A stretch of DNA of 64,000 nt from Macrothele yani. Taxonomy: Eukaryota; Arthropoda; Arachnida; Araneae; Macrothelidae. Below are positions 54,331 to 64,000 of this stretch, in pieces. The stretch spans positions 120,220,922-120,284,921 of the forward strand of contig CM077001.1 of the NCBI GenBank assembly GCA_039090855.1. Direction: 5' to 3'. The notes under the pieces are model-generated. The model was not told where the DNA came from. It saw only the letters and a program-made list of their open reading frames with translations, and did no database searches. The first letter of the stretch is position 1. Every line of letters starts with the position of its first letter. A program made the position numbers and the translations under genes.

Positions 54331-55133
54331 TGAATGGCGAAATGCAGACGTACTTTAAACAACTGCGCAGTAACAAAACAAGAATCGTCTGCCACGGCTA
54401 ATAACTATTGCCATCAGTGGCGTAGGAACGAGGGAGTACAGGGGTACAATCCCCCCCCCTGATTTTGGAGAGGGGTACATTAACATCTACTGCACCCCCC
54501 TACCCCACCCCACCCCCAGATATGAGCAAACACAAAGCAATCATTCATAAAGAGTGAACTGTAAAATTTATATGCTACTTATTTTTCTTTTATTCTCTTT
54601 TTTTTTTCAAAGAAATATCACCGGTCATTTGTTTTGTTTTTTATATCCAAAGCTTGTAGTGGGAGGCTTTTCATCCACCAAAAACTGGTCAACCATCTGG
54701 GAAACTCCAGCAAATTAGTTCTGCAGGGAAAAGACGAGTGCGAGGTTTTTGTTAATAACTTCAAACAGCATATGGTAGGGCTAGGGCTTGATAACATACT
54801 TGTGATCAGTGTTTCTTTTCTCTAAAAATTCCATGCATCTTGAAGAGGTCGTCCTTTCCGCACTTTTATAAAAAAAAATTTATGCACAAGTGAACATTTC
54901 AGCGCCCGCAGCCCAGGCACTAAAATTGTTTTCTGTCTTAAGATCTGTAGCAATACAACAAGTGCATTACGGATTTCACATATCACTCGTAGAACTCTAA
55001 TTCCTCGATGTCTCCACCATCATTTAGCTTTGCACCAGACCAATGTACTTTTTACATCAATTGTCAGCCTATGTATCGTTCAAAGTTTTTAATATAGACT
55101 TCTATAACGAAGTAAATTTCTCCGTCATTTTTG

Positions 55134-55205
55134 GTCTACGCCGGGATTCGAACCCGAGGCCGCTTATTCCGGAAGAAGTCGCTCTACCAACTGAGCTACG
55201 CAGAC
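55134..55205 (-). tRNA. tRNA-like unit 1 (probable pseudogene)
   Basis: 72 nt on the minus strand: acceptor GTCTGCG/CGTAGAC pairs (one G-T), D-arm GCTCAGTTGGTAGAGC and T-arm TCGGGTTCGAATCCCGG intact, so Pol III boxes A and B are good. The anticodon arm fits poorly: in standard numbering the loop TTCCGGA would give CCG (Arg), but the stem pairs badly. Treated as a tRNA-derived repeat, since it recurs at 55558 with its flanks. Confidence 0.5.
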
Positions 55206-55557
55206 ATTTGTTCTGATTCCTATCTGCCTTTATGTCGTGTGCGTCCTGCTGGCAGGTACGTCACATCTCCCCCCCCCGAAAGAGGGCCGGGGCATGGCCC
55301 ACGGGTCAGCCGTGACCATGAACCGTTGCAGGCAGCCATCCACTGTAGAACGTGCACTTGAGAACTCCCAGTCAATCTGCTGTGTGGAATGCAACACCAC
55401 ACATTTTTATTTTTCGAAGCGCTGGAGAAGGAATTCTCTGGTTTTTCCTGTCTCGCGGTGTGGAAATAACATCACACCAATGCGAGATTTTGAACGGCCG
55501 GGTGATCCGGATAGTTCGGGCGCCATTATAATGAATTAAATTTCTCCGTCATTTTTG

Positions 55558-55629
55558 GTCTACGCCGGGATTCGAACCCGAGGCCGCTTATTCCGGAACA
55601 AGTCGCTCTACCAACTGAGCTACGCAGAC
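55558..55629 (-). tRNA. tRNA-like unit 2 (probable pseudogene)
   Basis: Differs from unit 1 by one base in the anticodon arm. That change lets a 5-bp stem (CTTGT/ATAAG) form around a 6-base loop, one short of normal. Flanks (AAATTTCTCCGTCATTTTTG, TGTCGTGTGCGTCCTGCTGG) are also repeated, so about 160 bp were duplicated. Confidence 0.5.
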
Positions 55630-56203
55630 ATTTGTTCTAATTCCTATCTGCCTTTATGTCGTGTGCGTCCTGCTGGCAGGTACGTCACACTTCATAATGC
55701 TTCAATGGTACTATCTTCGCGGGTAGAGCAGTTTTTATCTTACTGCGGTTTTACTTTATTAACGTAAACAAAAATGATAAGAAATTTAATTCGTTCTTGT
55801 AAAGAGTTATATAACATTTCCTCAGAAATCCCTCTTTTCCAAACCCTGCTGACAGAAATTCATCCTAATGTCGACATGTCCCTGCTCAATATTTTAATGG
55901 AAAAAAATTACGAACATTAACAAGAAAGAACATAAAAAAAAACTTCTCCATTCATTTTCTGATAAGAAATTAATAATGTGAACTTTTTGTCAGCAATAAA
56001 AATAATAATGGTAATAATATGATAACAATGTTCATTCGGATGAATTCCTGATCAGTATACGTATTTTGTAAAAACTTTAATATACTACCCCCCCCCCAAA
56101 AAAAAAGTTCGGAGGGGGTCATCCATTGATGGTTTAATCCTTGAAATGTAAGGTTCATGAGCATGTACTCCCCTAAATCAAAAGCGTTCCTACGCCACTG
56201 GTT

Positions 56204-56770
56204 GCCATAGATACTTCCTTAATTCAGTTAGTCGTTGGAGTGGTAATTTTCCCCCTTCGCACCGTTGCCAACTCAAAAAAATTACTCACAGTTTTCATGG
56301 AACGGCTTTTGTATAATTTGCGTCCCTTGGGAAACTACACAAACCATGAGAAAGAGATTTCGGGAAGCACCTATTCGAGGATATCTTTTTCTATTTGAAT
56401 ATATCCTGAGAGTTAATTAAAAGCAAATTGAATTTCATATCATAAATGCTTAAAAACATTAATTCTAATCTACATTACACAGCAAAAAAAGATATAATGC
56501 TATGAACCAGCACTGGGACGAATCAAAAGTCACCAGAAATGCATATAGCACCTAAACAGAATTTATCTTTATAAGAAAGAACGTCATTATCCTGTCTCCT
56601 ACAGTTAAAAAAGAAATTAAGCGAAATGCTGCACAGAAACTAATTCTGAAAAAACTTAATTTCACACTGGAATGCTGATCATCAGATGCTTCACCAGACT
56701 AAGATTATTGGGTGGTGGGGGCCAAACTGGTCTTAAATTTTTTCGCTACCTTGTATCCTACCACAATATG
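56204..56770. other. Unassigned AT-rich sequence
   Basis: No supported feature. Confidence 0.3.
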
Positions 56771-57359
56771 TAGCCCAGGTAGCGGTCTAAATGCTGGCTT
56801 ATGACCATTCGTACAGATAGACGGTGAACACCCGTTTCCCTAATCCGTTTCCCCTAATTCCCGTTTGCCCTAATCACGTTTACCCCAATGGCGTTTCCCC
56901 GAAATCGCTTTTACCCGAATTTCCATTTCCCCTAAATCTCATTTCCCCTAATTCACATTTGCCCTAAACACATTTACCCCAATGGCGTTTCCCCTAAATC
57001 GCTTTTACCCGAATTCTCATTTCCCCTAATTTCGCTTGCCCTAATCTCGTTTCCCCTAAATCTCGTTTCCCCTTATTCACGTTTGCCCTAAACACGTTTA
57101 CCCCAATGGCGTTTCCCCTAAATCGCTTTTACCCGAATTCCTATTTACCCTAATTTCGTTTGCCCTAATCTCGTTTCCCCTAAATCTCGTTTCCCCTAAT
57201 TCACGTTTCCCCTAATTCACGTTTGCCCTTAACACGTTTGTCCGTGTCAAAGTTTCCCCTAAAAACATTTACTGTATCAAGTTTGTTCTAATTCTCCTTT
57301 GCCTTGATTCGCGTTTTCCCAAATTCATGTTTTCCGTAATTCATTTTGTCCTGAATTTC

Positions 57360-57482
57360 GTTGAGCGAAATAAAACGTTTCTTTTATCGCCAAAATTCAG
57401 GAAAAAAATTCAGATTTATCGTCAAATTCAGGAGAAAAATCGTTGTATGTAATTTTTTATCGTCAAATTTAGGAAAATATAT
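57360..57482 (+). repeat. Short tandem TTTATCGTCAAATTCAGGA repeat
   Basis: Three diverged copies at about 57385, 57416 and 57455. Confidence 0.6.
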
Positions 57483-57487
57483 GTATA

Positions 57488-57960
57488 TTTAATCATCATC
57501 ATAAACCATTATGAATCTACTACTGGGTGAATGGAGATCTCGCCAAGTTTCTTCTACTACAGTCTGTCTTGCCCCAGTCTCCACCATCTCACTCCCGCAT
57601 GCTTTCGAATTTCATCCACCCATCTCCAATGTGATCTTCTTCTGTGTCTTTTCCTGTCCCTTGGAATCCAGTCCAGAATTTCGGTTGTCCGTCGGAGGTC
57701 CGTTCTTCTGGCAACATGTTCAGCCGATTGCCTTTTCAGGGATTTTACTTTGATCATGTCTTCCACTCTTGTCATTTTCCTTATTCATGAGTTCCTTTTC
57801 TCATCTCTTCTAGTTGAACCAAGCATGTATCTCTCCATGCTGCTTTCAGTTGTCTGCAGCCTTTCTATGTCTTTTTTAGTTAAGATCCATGTCTCCCACC
57901 ATATGTAAGAACTCGAAGGATACGTTGATTAAACACTTTTCTTTTTGAGACATAATGGCG
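57488..57960 (-). mobile_element. RTE LINE 3' fragment, minus strand
   Basis: Starts on the right in a decayed RT end. 57775-57557 reads MTRVEDMIKVKSLKRQSAEH, ILDWIPRDRKRHRRR and WVDEIRKHAGVRWWRL. It ends at the left with an inverted (GAT)n tail (ATCATCATCAT at 57490). Confidence 0.85.
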
Positions 57961-58062
57961 TATTGCTCTTTAAAATTGTATTGTTTCTTCCAAAAGCCCT
58001 CCATCCATCCATCCAAACAAGGGCGAGCGAAGGACATTTGCCGCGCTGTGTAAGAGAATATT

Positions 58063-59335
58063 TGTAGCACGTTGTTTGTAAAACAGATCGTGTTTATGTT
58101 TTCTGTTTGTCCGTCCGTCCGTCTGTGGACACAATATCTCTGCAACTATTAGTCCGATTTCAAATATTCTTTTTTGCGTTGGAAAGCTTGAAATGTGCGA
58201 ATGATGATCCTACATGTCGTTTTTTTTTATACGATGCACAATTTCGTTGCTAGAGGGCGTTAAATGCAGGTGATGTTGAATTAGAAATACATTTTATTCC
58301 ATATATTTGCTTCTAAACATCCGATTGAAAAAAAAATACTTTTAACTTTCGATTCCGTTTATGTCGAAGGCTATTTTTTAGGCATAGTCACTGTTTCATG
58401 TTTCGCATAGAATTTTGGCTAAAGGACGTAAAATATAGCTCCTGATGTGAAATCGTTCGGATTATAGTTTCTAATTTTTTGGTAAAAATGGTTTGGCCAC
58501 CAGGGGACGAAAGTGTTAATTTCACTTCTGATGCATTTACAGCACAATCCGAGCTTCTTGAAAAAATTCGTTTATGGACCGATACTACTCACGTCGATAA
58601 ACCTTTTCAAAATATTTTCTTCTTAAAATAAGGCATGGTTTCCCCGCCAGGTGACGTACATGTATAAGTTATTTTTGTCAATATCTCTGTTTCTAAGAGT
58701 CCGTTTTGAAAAATTCCTTCTTTCTCTGATAGTTTCCGTTGGAAAATGTTTTTCATATTACAAAATTTTCAAGTAACTCATAGACTTTCCGCTATACGTA
58801 AATTGCGTTTTCCCAATGTCTCTGCTTTTAAAATTCCGATTTGAAAAATTCTTTCTGCAGTGTATGCCGCCGTTCCTCATGGGAAATCTTTTGCAGGTCA
58901 TTTCTAACTTTTGGTAAAAAACACTTTGCCACCAGGGTGCGTGAGTGTTAATTTCTGTTTCTGTTGCATTTGCAGCAAAATCTGAGCTTCTAAAATCTCG
59001 ATTGAAAAAATTCGTTCATGGACCGATACCACTCACGTCGATAAACCTTTTGAGAATACTTTCTTCTTTAAATAATGCATAGTTTCTCCGCCAGGGGCGC
59101 GTAGATTCATATCTCATGTTTGTCAATATCTCTGCTTTTAAGAGTCCTATTTGAAAAATTCTTTTCTGGTTGGAGAGCGTTTTCACTGAAAAATTTTTCT
59201 CATATAACTTCAAAGTTTTCTTAACGCACAAGTCTGCTACCAGAGGGCGTAAGCTCACGTTTTTGTTTACGATATCTTCGGGACTAAAAACCTGATTGAA
59301 AAACTTCTTTTCGGTCAGATACTACTAAATAAGCA
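58063..59335 (+). mobile_element. Helentron-associated (DINE-1-like) element, copy 4, 3'-truncated
   Basis: GTAGCACGTTGTTTGTAAAA start, GTCCGTCCGTCCGTCTG, then diverged units as in copies 1-3. CTACCAGAGGGCGT at about 59239 and CTAGAGGGCG at about 58250 are the best kept CTCF-like sites. The 3' hairpin and terminal sequence are missing. Confidence 0.6.
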
Positions 59336-59352
59336 AACTCTGTGTGCGTGTT

Positions 59353-59445
59353 CTTTTCGTGTTTTCGTGCAGGTGACGTCATCACCTACACGCGTGCTCT
59401 GTGTGCTTGTAGCTGAGGACGTCACCTGCACGAAAACACGAAAAG
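59353..59445. repeat. Perfect 28-bp inverted repeat with CRE-like core
   Basis: 59353-59380 (CTTTTCGTGTTTTCGTGCAG plus 8) and 59418-59445 are exact reverse complements around a 37-base centre. TGACGTCA lies at 59374-59381. Confidence 0.9.
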
Positions 59446-60844
59446 CTAAGTGTGACGTCACAAACATTTGTTTTTCGGTTGTTGCTATGACGACTTAAAA
59501 AGTGATCCACGTCGTCGCAACTTAGCGTTTTATATATTAGGATTACAGCTTCTTCCATGGAAGGAACAATTGTTACATATATATATAGCACTGAACATGA
59601 CGGGCGTCTCTTGAACTATTCTAACCAAAAATATCTTCTATTGATACATATTCAAATAAATTGTATAAAACTAAAAGTAGAATTCGAAATAATTGGTTTT
59701 CGTATTAAATGAAATTACTTTTCCTATAAATTAAAACTAAAGCTTTAAGAAAGCACACAAACAAACGTAGTTTCAGTTAAAATTCACTTTTGTAGCTTTC
59801 TCTTTTTCTTTTTGTTACAAACTTTATAACAATGTCTAAGTCTGTAACAATTTTGTTTTCAATACTAACGAAAAAAAAAAAAAGTCGTTCCTGTTTCACA
59901 CTTAATCAGAAGTAACTTTTCATAATTTTAAGTTTGGAAAACGATCTTCCTGCGTAAGCCACTGCTACAGACAGTAAAAATTTGAAAAGAGGGTTTCGTG
60001 CACCTTATTGCCGCTATCAATTCTCAGGAATGGAAAAGGGGGCATTGTAATTTTCTTTAAAAATTAAAAAAAAATTCTTTATGCTTTCTGGATTTCAAGT
60101 TCAACAGAAAGAAAAGGAAAGATGTTTATTTTCAGGCAGTGTAAAAAATCCATAAAATCCAAAACAAATATTTCGTTTAACTTAACATTGTACACTTGTG
60201 CCCCCCTCTTGCCAACGGTGTTTCGCTACAGGCATCATCAGAAATATTCGTAAAGCTACTGAATTGTTTGGAAATCATATTAATGAGTCCTTTGAAAATA
60301 TGTATTCTAAAGCACTTTATTGGTTCATTTAAATTTAGTCACACAAATCTGAAACAATTATATCATATTCTTTTTGTGCAGTATCTGACGATTTCATTTG
60401 TAAGTTTATATAATATTTTATTTTTATACCTATGCTTAGTGTCACTAAAGAATAAAGGTCATTTAAAAACTGAACAAACTAACGTTTGCTGTTAAGGGGG
60501 AACTCAATTAGAAAAGTGGCATTTCCACGGCTCATGCTTAGAGTCTCGTACGGTGGGGAGAGGGGAGGGGGTCTAGTACGCTAAGAACCCTTAAAAAGTG
60601 GGCCTCTGAGTTCACAATTATAGCGAATGCTTTGCAATACTATTTCTTGCTTTAATAAAAGTTTAGTGCGATGTAGTACTTTATCTGTGAGGGCGTGACG
60701 AATACAATGGCTGCGTTAAGGACTAACCGTATAATGGTCCTCACCATGTCCACTTCTTTACACTTTTGTTGGCATGGTTATCGAAGTCATCAACAAGAAA
60801 GGAAAGAACAATTCTCTTGCGATATCAAGACCCACCGTTTTATT
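59446..60844. other. Unassigned AT-rich centre of the foldback element
   Basis: No coding motifs. The open frame at 60196-60495 has no recognised domain and looks accidental. Confidence 0.3.
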
Positions 60845-61632
60845 TCGGTTAATAAAAATTAGGACAATCATAAATTAGAGCAAACGCGAATTAGGAAAAA
60901 ACTTGATACGGGCAAACGTGAAAGAGGGGATACGCGATTTAGGGGAAACGATATTAGGGCAAACGAAATTAGGGGAAATGGGAATTCGGGTAAAAGCGAT
61001 TTCGGGGAAACGCCATTGGGGTAAACGTGTTTAGCGCAAAAGTAAATTAGGGGAAATGAGATTTAGGGGAAACGAGATTAGGGCAAACGAAATTAGGGAA
61101 AATAGGAATTCGGGTAAAACCGATTTAGGGGAAACGCCATTGGGGTAAACGTGTTTAGGGTAAACGTGAATAAGGGGAAATGAGATTTAGGGGAAACGAG
61201 ATTAGGGCAAGCGAAATTAGGGGAAATGGGAATTCGGGTAAAAGCGATTTCGGGGAAACGCCATTCGGGTAAACGTGTTTAGGGCAAGCGTGAATTAAGG
61301 GAAACGAGATTTAGGGGAAACGAGATTAGGGGAAACGAAATTAGGGGAAATGGGAATTCGGGTAAAAGCGATTTCGGGGAAACGCCATTGGGGTAAACGT
61401 GATTAGGGCAAACGGGAATTAGGGGAAATGGATTAGGGGAAGTGAGGCTACGCGGTACAGGTGGGTCCGGGTTCCAATCTCAGTGAGGTATGGATATTAC
61501 GTTTGTCTTACGGGACTGACTCCCTCACTTCCTTGGAGCCAGTTACCCAAAATTAGGGACGGGCGCCCATCGAGTTATTCATGGTGGTCGTTAAACCACC
61601 AACAAACTATTTTCCGTAATATATACAGTGTG

Positions 61633-61719
61633 CTTCTCGATAGTTGGATAACGAGTCGTGCAGCTCTTTGAAAGTTCCTCTGACAGAGCTGCACGACTCG
61701 TTATCCAACTATCGAGAAG
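61633..61719. repeat. Perfect 35-bp inverted repeat at the 5' junction of an RTE copy
   Basis: 61633-61667 is the exact reverse complement of 61685-61719, with a 17-base centre. The right arm is the RTE coding sequence for RAARLVIQLSRR, and the left arm lies outside the element. Confidence 0.95.
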
Positions 61720-63658
61720 ATACCAGGCTCAGATTATTCAAACTTATGCACCCACCACAAGTCATCCTGAAGAAGAAATTGAAGAATTTTATGAGGAAAT
61801 TCGTCATCTAAATAATAAAGGTAAGCAGCACTTGAAGATAATTATGGGAGATTTCAATGCAAAAATAGGGCAACGGCAACAGAATGAAACTTCAGTAGGT
61901 AAATTCGGTCACGGCAACAGAAACCAGCGTGGAAATACTCTCGTTGAGTTTGCAGAGGCAGAAGGGTTTTTCATCTTGAACTCCTTCAAGAAAAAGCCAC
62001 ACAGGAAATGGACATGGAGACATCCAAATGAGACGACAAGTGAAATTGATTTTATTATGTGTAACAAAAAATTCGTCATAGAAGACTGCAGTGTGCTAAA
62101 CAAGTTCAACACAGGTAGTGACCATAGATTGGTGAGATGTAAGATGCACCTCAACACTAAACTTGAACGTGGCAAGCTCATAAGACAAACAAAATCTATT
62201 GACATAACCAACCTTAAAAAACACCATAATACTTTCAAGTTAGAACTGAAGAACAGATTCTCTGCTTTAGAAGGCCTAACATCGGAAGAAGTGGATATTT
62301 CGGAAGTTAACAGAAAAGTAACCAAAGCTCTAATGGAAACAGCAACAAAATTAGCTGGGTCTAAGAACAAGTTGCATGTGAACAAATTATCAGGAAAAAC
62401 CAAAATGTTGATGCAAAAAAGAAGAAAGATGAGGACAACTAAAGAAGATGTGACTTCCAAAGTGGAATATATAGAGCTATGCAAGACAACACGAAAAAGT
62501 ATCACTGAAGACGTAAGGAAATTCAACTGTGAGCTAGTGAGGAAAGCAATTGAAAACAACCAAAGCCTAAAGATAGCAAAGGGACATCTCAGTAAGGGAA
62601 GAAAACAGATTATGGCTCTGAGAAAAGAAGATGGTTCTATAACAAGAAATAGAGGCGAAATTTTGACAAGAGTGAAAGATTTCTACTCCAAATTATATGA
62701 AAGGGATGATACATGTACTCCAGACATCATGAAAGGTACCAGAGTTCTTCCAGTCCTCCCAGCAGAAGTTGCTCATGCAATCAAGAACATGAAGCGGGTG
62801 AAAGCTCCAGGAGAAGATGGAATTACTATAGACATCATACAAGAAGCAAGTGGAGAAATCGAAACAGTACTCGCCCAAATTTTCACTCGATGCCTTAATG
62901 AAGGGAAGATTCCTGAGGATTGGAACAATGCTACAATGATCCTGCTACATAAAAAAGGTGACATTGAGGATCTCAGGAACTACAGACCTATCAGCCTCCT
63001 ATCAGTGGTTTATAAAATCTTCACTAAAGTTCTTTCACACCGCTTGAAGGTAACACTGGACATGGCTCAACCGAGAGAACAAGCTGGATTCAGGAGTGGC
63101 TACAGCACAATAGATCATATCCACGTACTGAGAGAACTAATTGAAAGAGCGAGGGAATATGAACTTCCATTGTGCATGGCTTTTATCGATTATGAAAAAG
63201 CCTTTGATTCGGTGAAACCATCAGCAGTTACCACGGCTCTGAAATCCTGCGGTATTGAAGATGCATACATTAATATTATTAATAACATCTATGAAAATGC
63301 AAGTGCAAAGATTCGGCTGTTTGAAAATACAACACACATAAAAATTGGAAAGGGAGTGAGACAAGGTGACACCATATCTCCGAAGCTCTTTAATGCCACA
63401 TTGGAAAATGTCTTTCAATCACTGAACTGGGAAAACAAAGGGATAAAGATTAATGGAGATTATCTAACCCACCTTCGTTTTGCTGATGACGTAGTCATTT
63501 TTGCAACTACCCCATCAGAGCTGCAGAGTATGATCCAGGAACTTGCTGACAAGAGTAAAGAAGTGGGATTAAAAATGAACTTTCAGAAGACAAAAGTGAT
63601 GTTCAATGCTTTTACAAGAAATGAAGATTTATCGATTGATGGAGAAAACTTGAGATAA
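61658..63658 (+). pseudogene. RTE ORF2: partial endonuclease plus reverse transcriptase
   Basis: 666 codons in one frame. The Met is in the foldback sequence and not native. Endonuclease: QIIQTYAPTTSHPEEEIEEF (about 27-46), IIMGDFNAKIG (about 59-69), SEIDFIM and GSDHRLVRCKM (about 152-162), so the catalytic Asp/Asn and Asp-His remain but the first Glu block is lost. RT: KAPGEDGITIDII (about 383-395), NYRPISLLSVVYKIFTK, MAFIDYEKAFDSV (first Asp), GVRQGDTISPKLF and RFADDVVIFAT (DD; residues 608-611, nt 63479-63490). A 1-nt deletion at about 63649 ends the frame at GENLR, and the protein goes on in the next frame to the window edge. Confidence 0.95.
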
Positions 63659-64000
63659 CAGATACGTATGTTTATCTTGGACAGCAGATATCAAGTGAGG
63701 GTCACATTGATGAAGAAATTAATCGGCGTACAAAACTTGCCTGGAGAGCTTTTGGAAGAAACAGCATAATTTTCAAGAGCAATATGCCATTATGTCTTAA
63801 AAGAAAAGTGTTTGATCAATGCATCCTTCCAGTGCTTACGTATGGTGCAGAGACGTGGACCTTAACTAAAAGAGACATACAAAGGCTGCAGACAACTCAA
63901 AGCAGCATGGAGAGGTGCATGCTTGGTATAACCAGGAGAGATAAGAAGAGAAACTCGTGGATCCGAAAAATGACGAGAGTGGAAGACATCATGATCAGAG
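61685..64000 (+). mobile_element. RTE-clade LINE, longest copy, runs off the right edge
   Basis: 5'-truncated within the endonuclease. The match to the copies at 30773 and 21306 is high throughout. The end is outside the window. Confidence 0.95.

Larger units (their letters stand above)
54415..56203. mobile_element. hAT-type non-autonomous element with 8-bp target duplication
   Basis: CAGTGGCGTAGGAACG at 54415 and its reverse complement at 56187-56202 form 16-bp terminal repeats, followed inside by GGAGTACAGGGG- and TACTCCCC-type pairs. Flanks ATTGCCAT and GTTGCCAT agree at 7 of 8 positions, the size expected for hAT. No transposase is recognisable. Two tRNA-like units lie inside. Confidence 0.75.
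56817..61454. mobile_element. Foldback (FB-like) element with inverted arrays of 15-bp repeats
   Basis: Flanked by GTACAG (56811-56816 and 61455-61460). The left arm, about 56835-57350, consists of GTTTCCCCTAAATCTC-like 15-bp units. The right arm, about 60845-61440, holds their reverse complements in matching order, including an identical higher-order phase (…CCAATGGC…CGAAATCGC…ACCCGAATT…). The 3.5-kb centre holds an RTE scrap, a Helentron-like copy and unassigned sequence, but no transposase of its own. Architecture resembles Drosophila FB elements; relationship is inference. Confidence 0.75.
56771..61617 (+). mobile_element. SINE (family B) split by the 4.6-kb foldback element
   Basis: 56771-56816 is the SINE head (GCCCAGGTAGCGGTCTAAAT ... 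CCATTCGTACAG). 61455-61617 continues GTACAGGTGGGTCCGGGTTC and the family B body (TTCCTTGGAGCCAGTTACCC ... GGTCGTTAAACC). Joined, they give an ordinary family B SINE. Confidence 0.8.

Noticed and set aside
56835..57350. Telomeric repeat tract
   Set aside because: The TTAGGGG-like word is only part of a 15-bp unit that varies in sequence, and it occurs in inverted arms within an inserted element rather than as (TTAGG)n.
60196..60495. Possible membrane protein of 99 residues
   Set aside because: Hydrophobic because of AT-rich sequence; no homology, no promoter or splice context.

Overview
The window looks like a stretch of animal (most likely arthropod, possibly arachnid) nuclear DNA made almost entirely of transposable elements. 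The organism call is inference. It rests on low GC, the absence of operon structure or any recognisable single-copy gene, and the mix of RTE, Jockey, Tx1/L1-type and CR1-like non-LTR retrotransposons with Tc1, mariner, hAT and Helentron-like elements and two tRNA-derived SINE families. I see no intact host gene. Every protein-coding signal I can name is transposase, reverse transcriptase (RT) or endonuclease, nearly all decayed.

Layout. 1-13139: a Tx1/L1-clade LINE whose 3' UTR is a diverged tandem array (about 4440-5530, resuming 12952-13139). It is interrupted by a complete, about 7.4 kb Jockey-clade LINE (5531-12939) flanked by a 12-bp target duplication. The Jockey element carries at least 14 hairpins with the form of the metazoan histone-mRNA 3' stem-loop, most right after an A-run, and a 3' UTR triplicated in tandem. 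13140-15345: a one-ended DD34E Tc1 element, then a decayed RTE fragment. 16743-21154: hAT pieces, a small LTR element without coding capacity (TRIM-like) and a 1.5-kb foldback. 21306-25655: an RTE copy, a DD36E Tc1-like transposase, and a seven-copy SINE array with higher-order duplication. 26374-35035: a SINE split by an LTR-like insertion, an endonuclease fragment, several hAT remnants, another RTE copy and the first Helentron/DINE-like element. 35420-44845: purine tract, short tandem repeats, two mariners (one inside a SINE, the other hit by a SINE), a 444-bp palindromic MITE, RTE scraps and a tRNA-like foldback. 46080-52834: a CR1-like RT fragment and two more Helentron-like copies. 53021-64000: a SINE, a mariner fragment, a hAT-type element carrying two tRNA-like units, a 4.6-kb foldback element inserted in a SINE, and the longest RTE copy, which runs off the right end.

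The elements interact mainly by nesting. Several insertion events are datable relative to each other because the interrupted host element resumes in register on the other side. The three signals I find most worth pursuing are the histone-type stem-loops in the Jockey element, the dense CTCF-like 14-mers in the Helentron-like family, and the foldback element with inverted arrays of 15-bp repeats.
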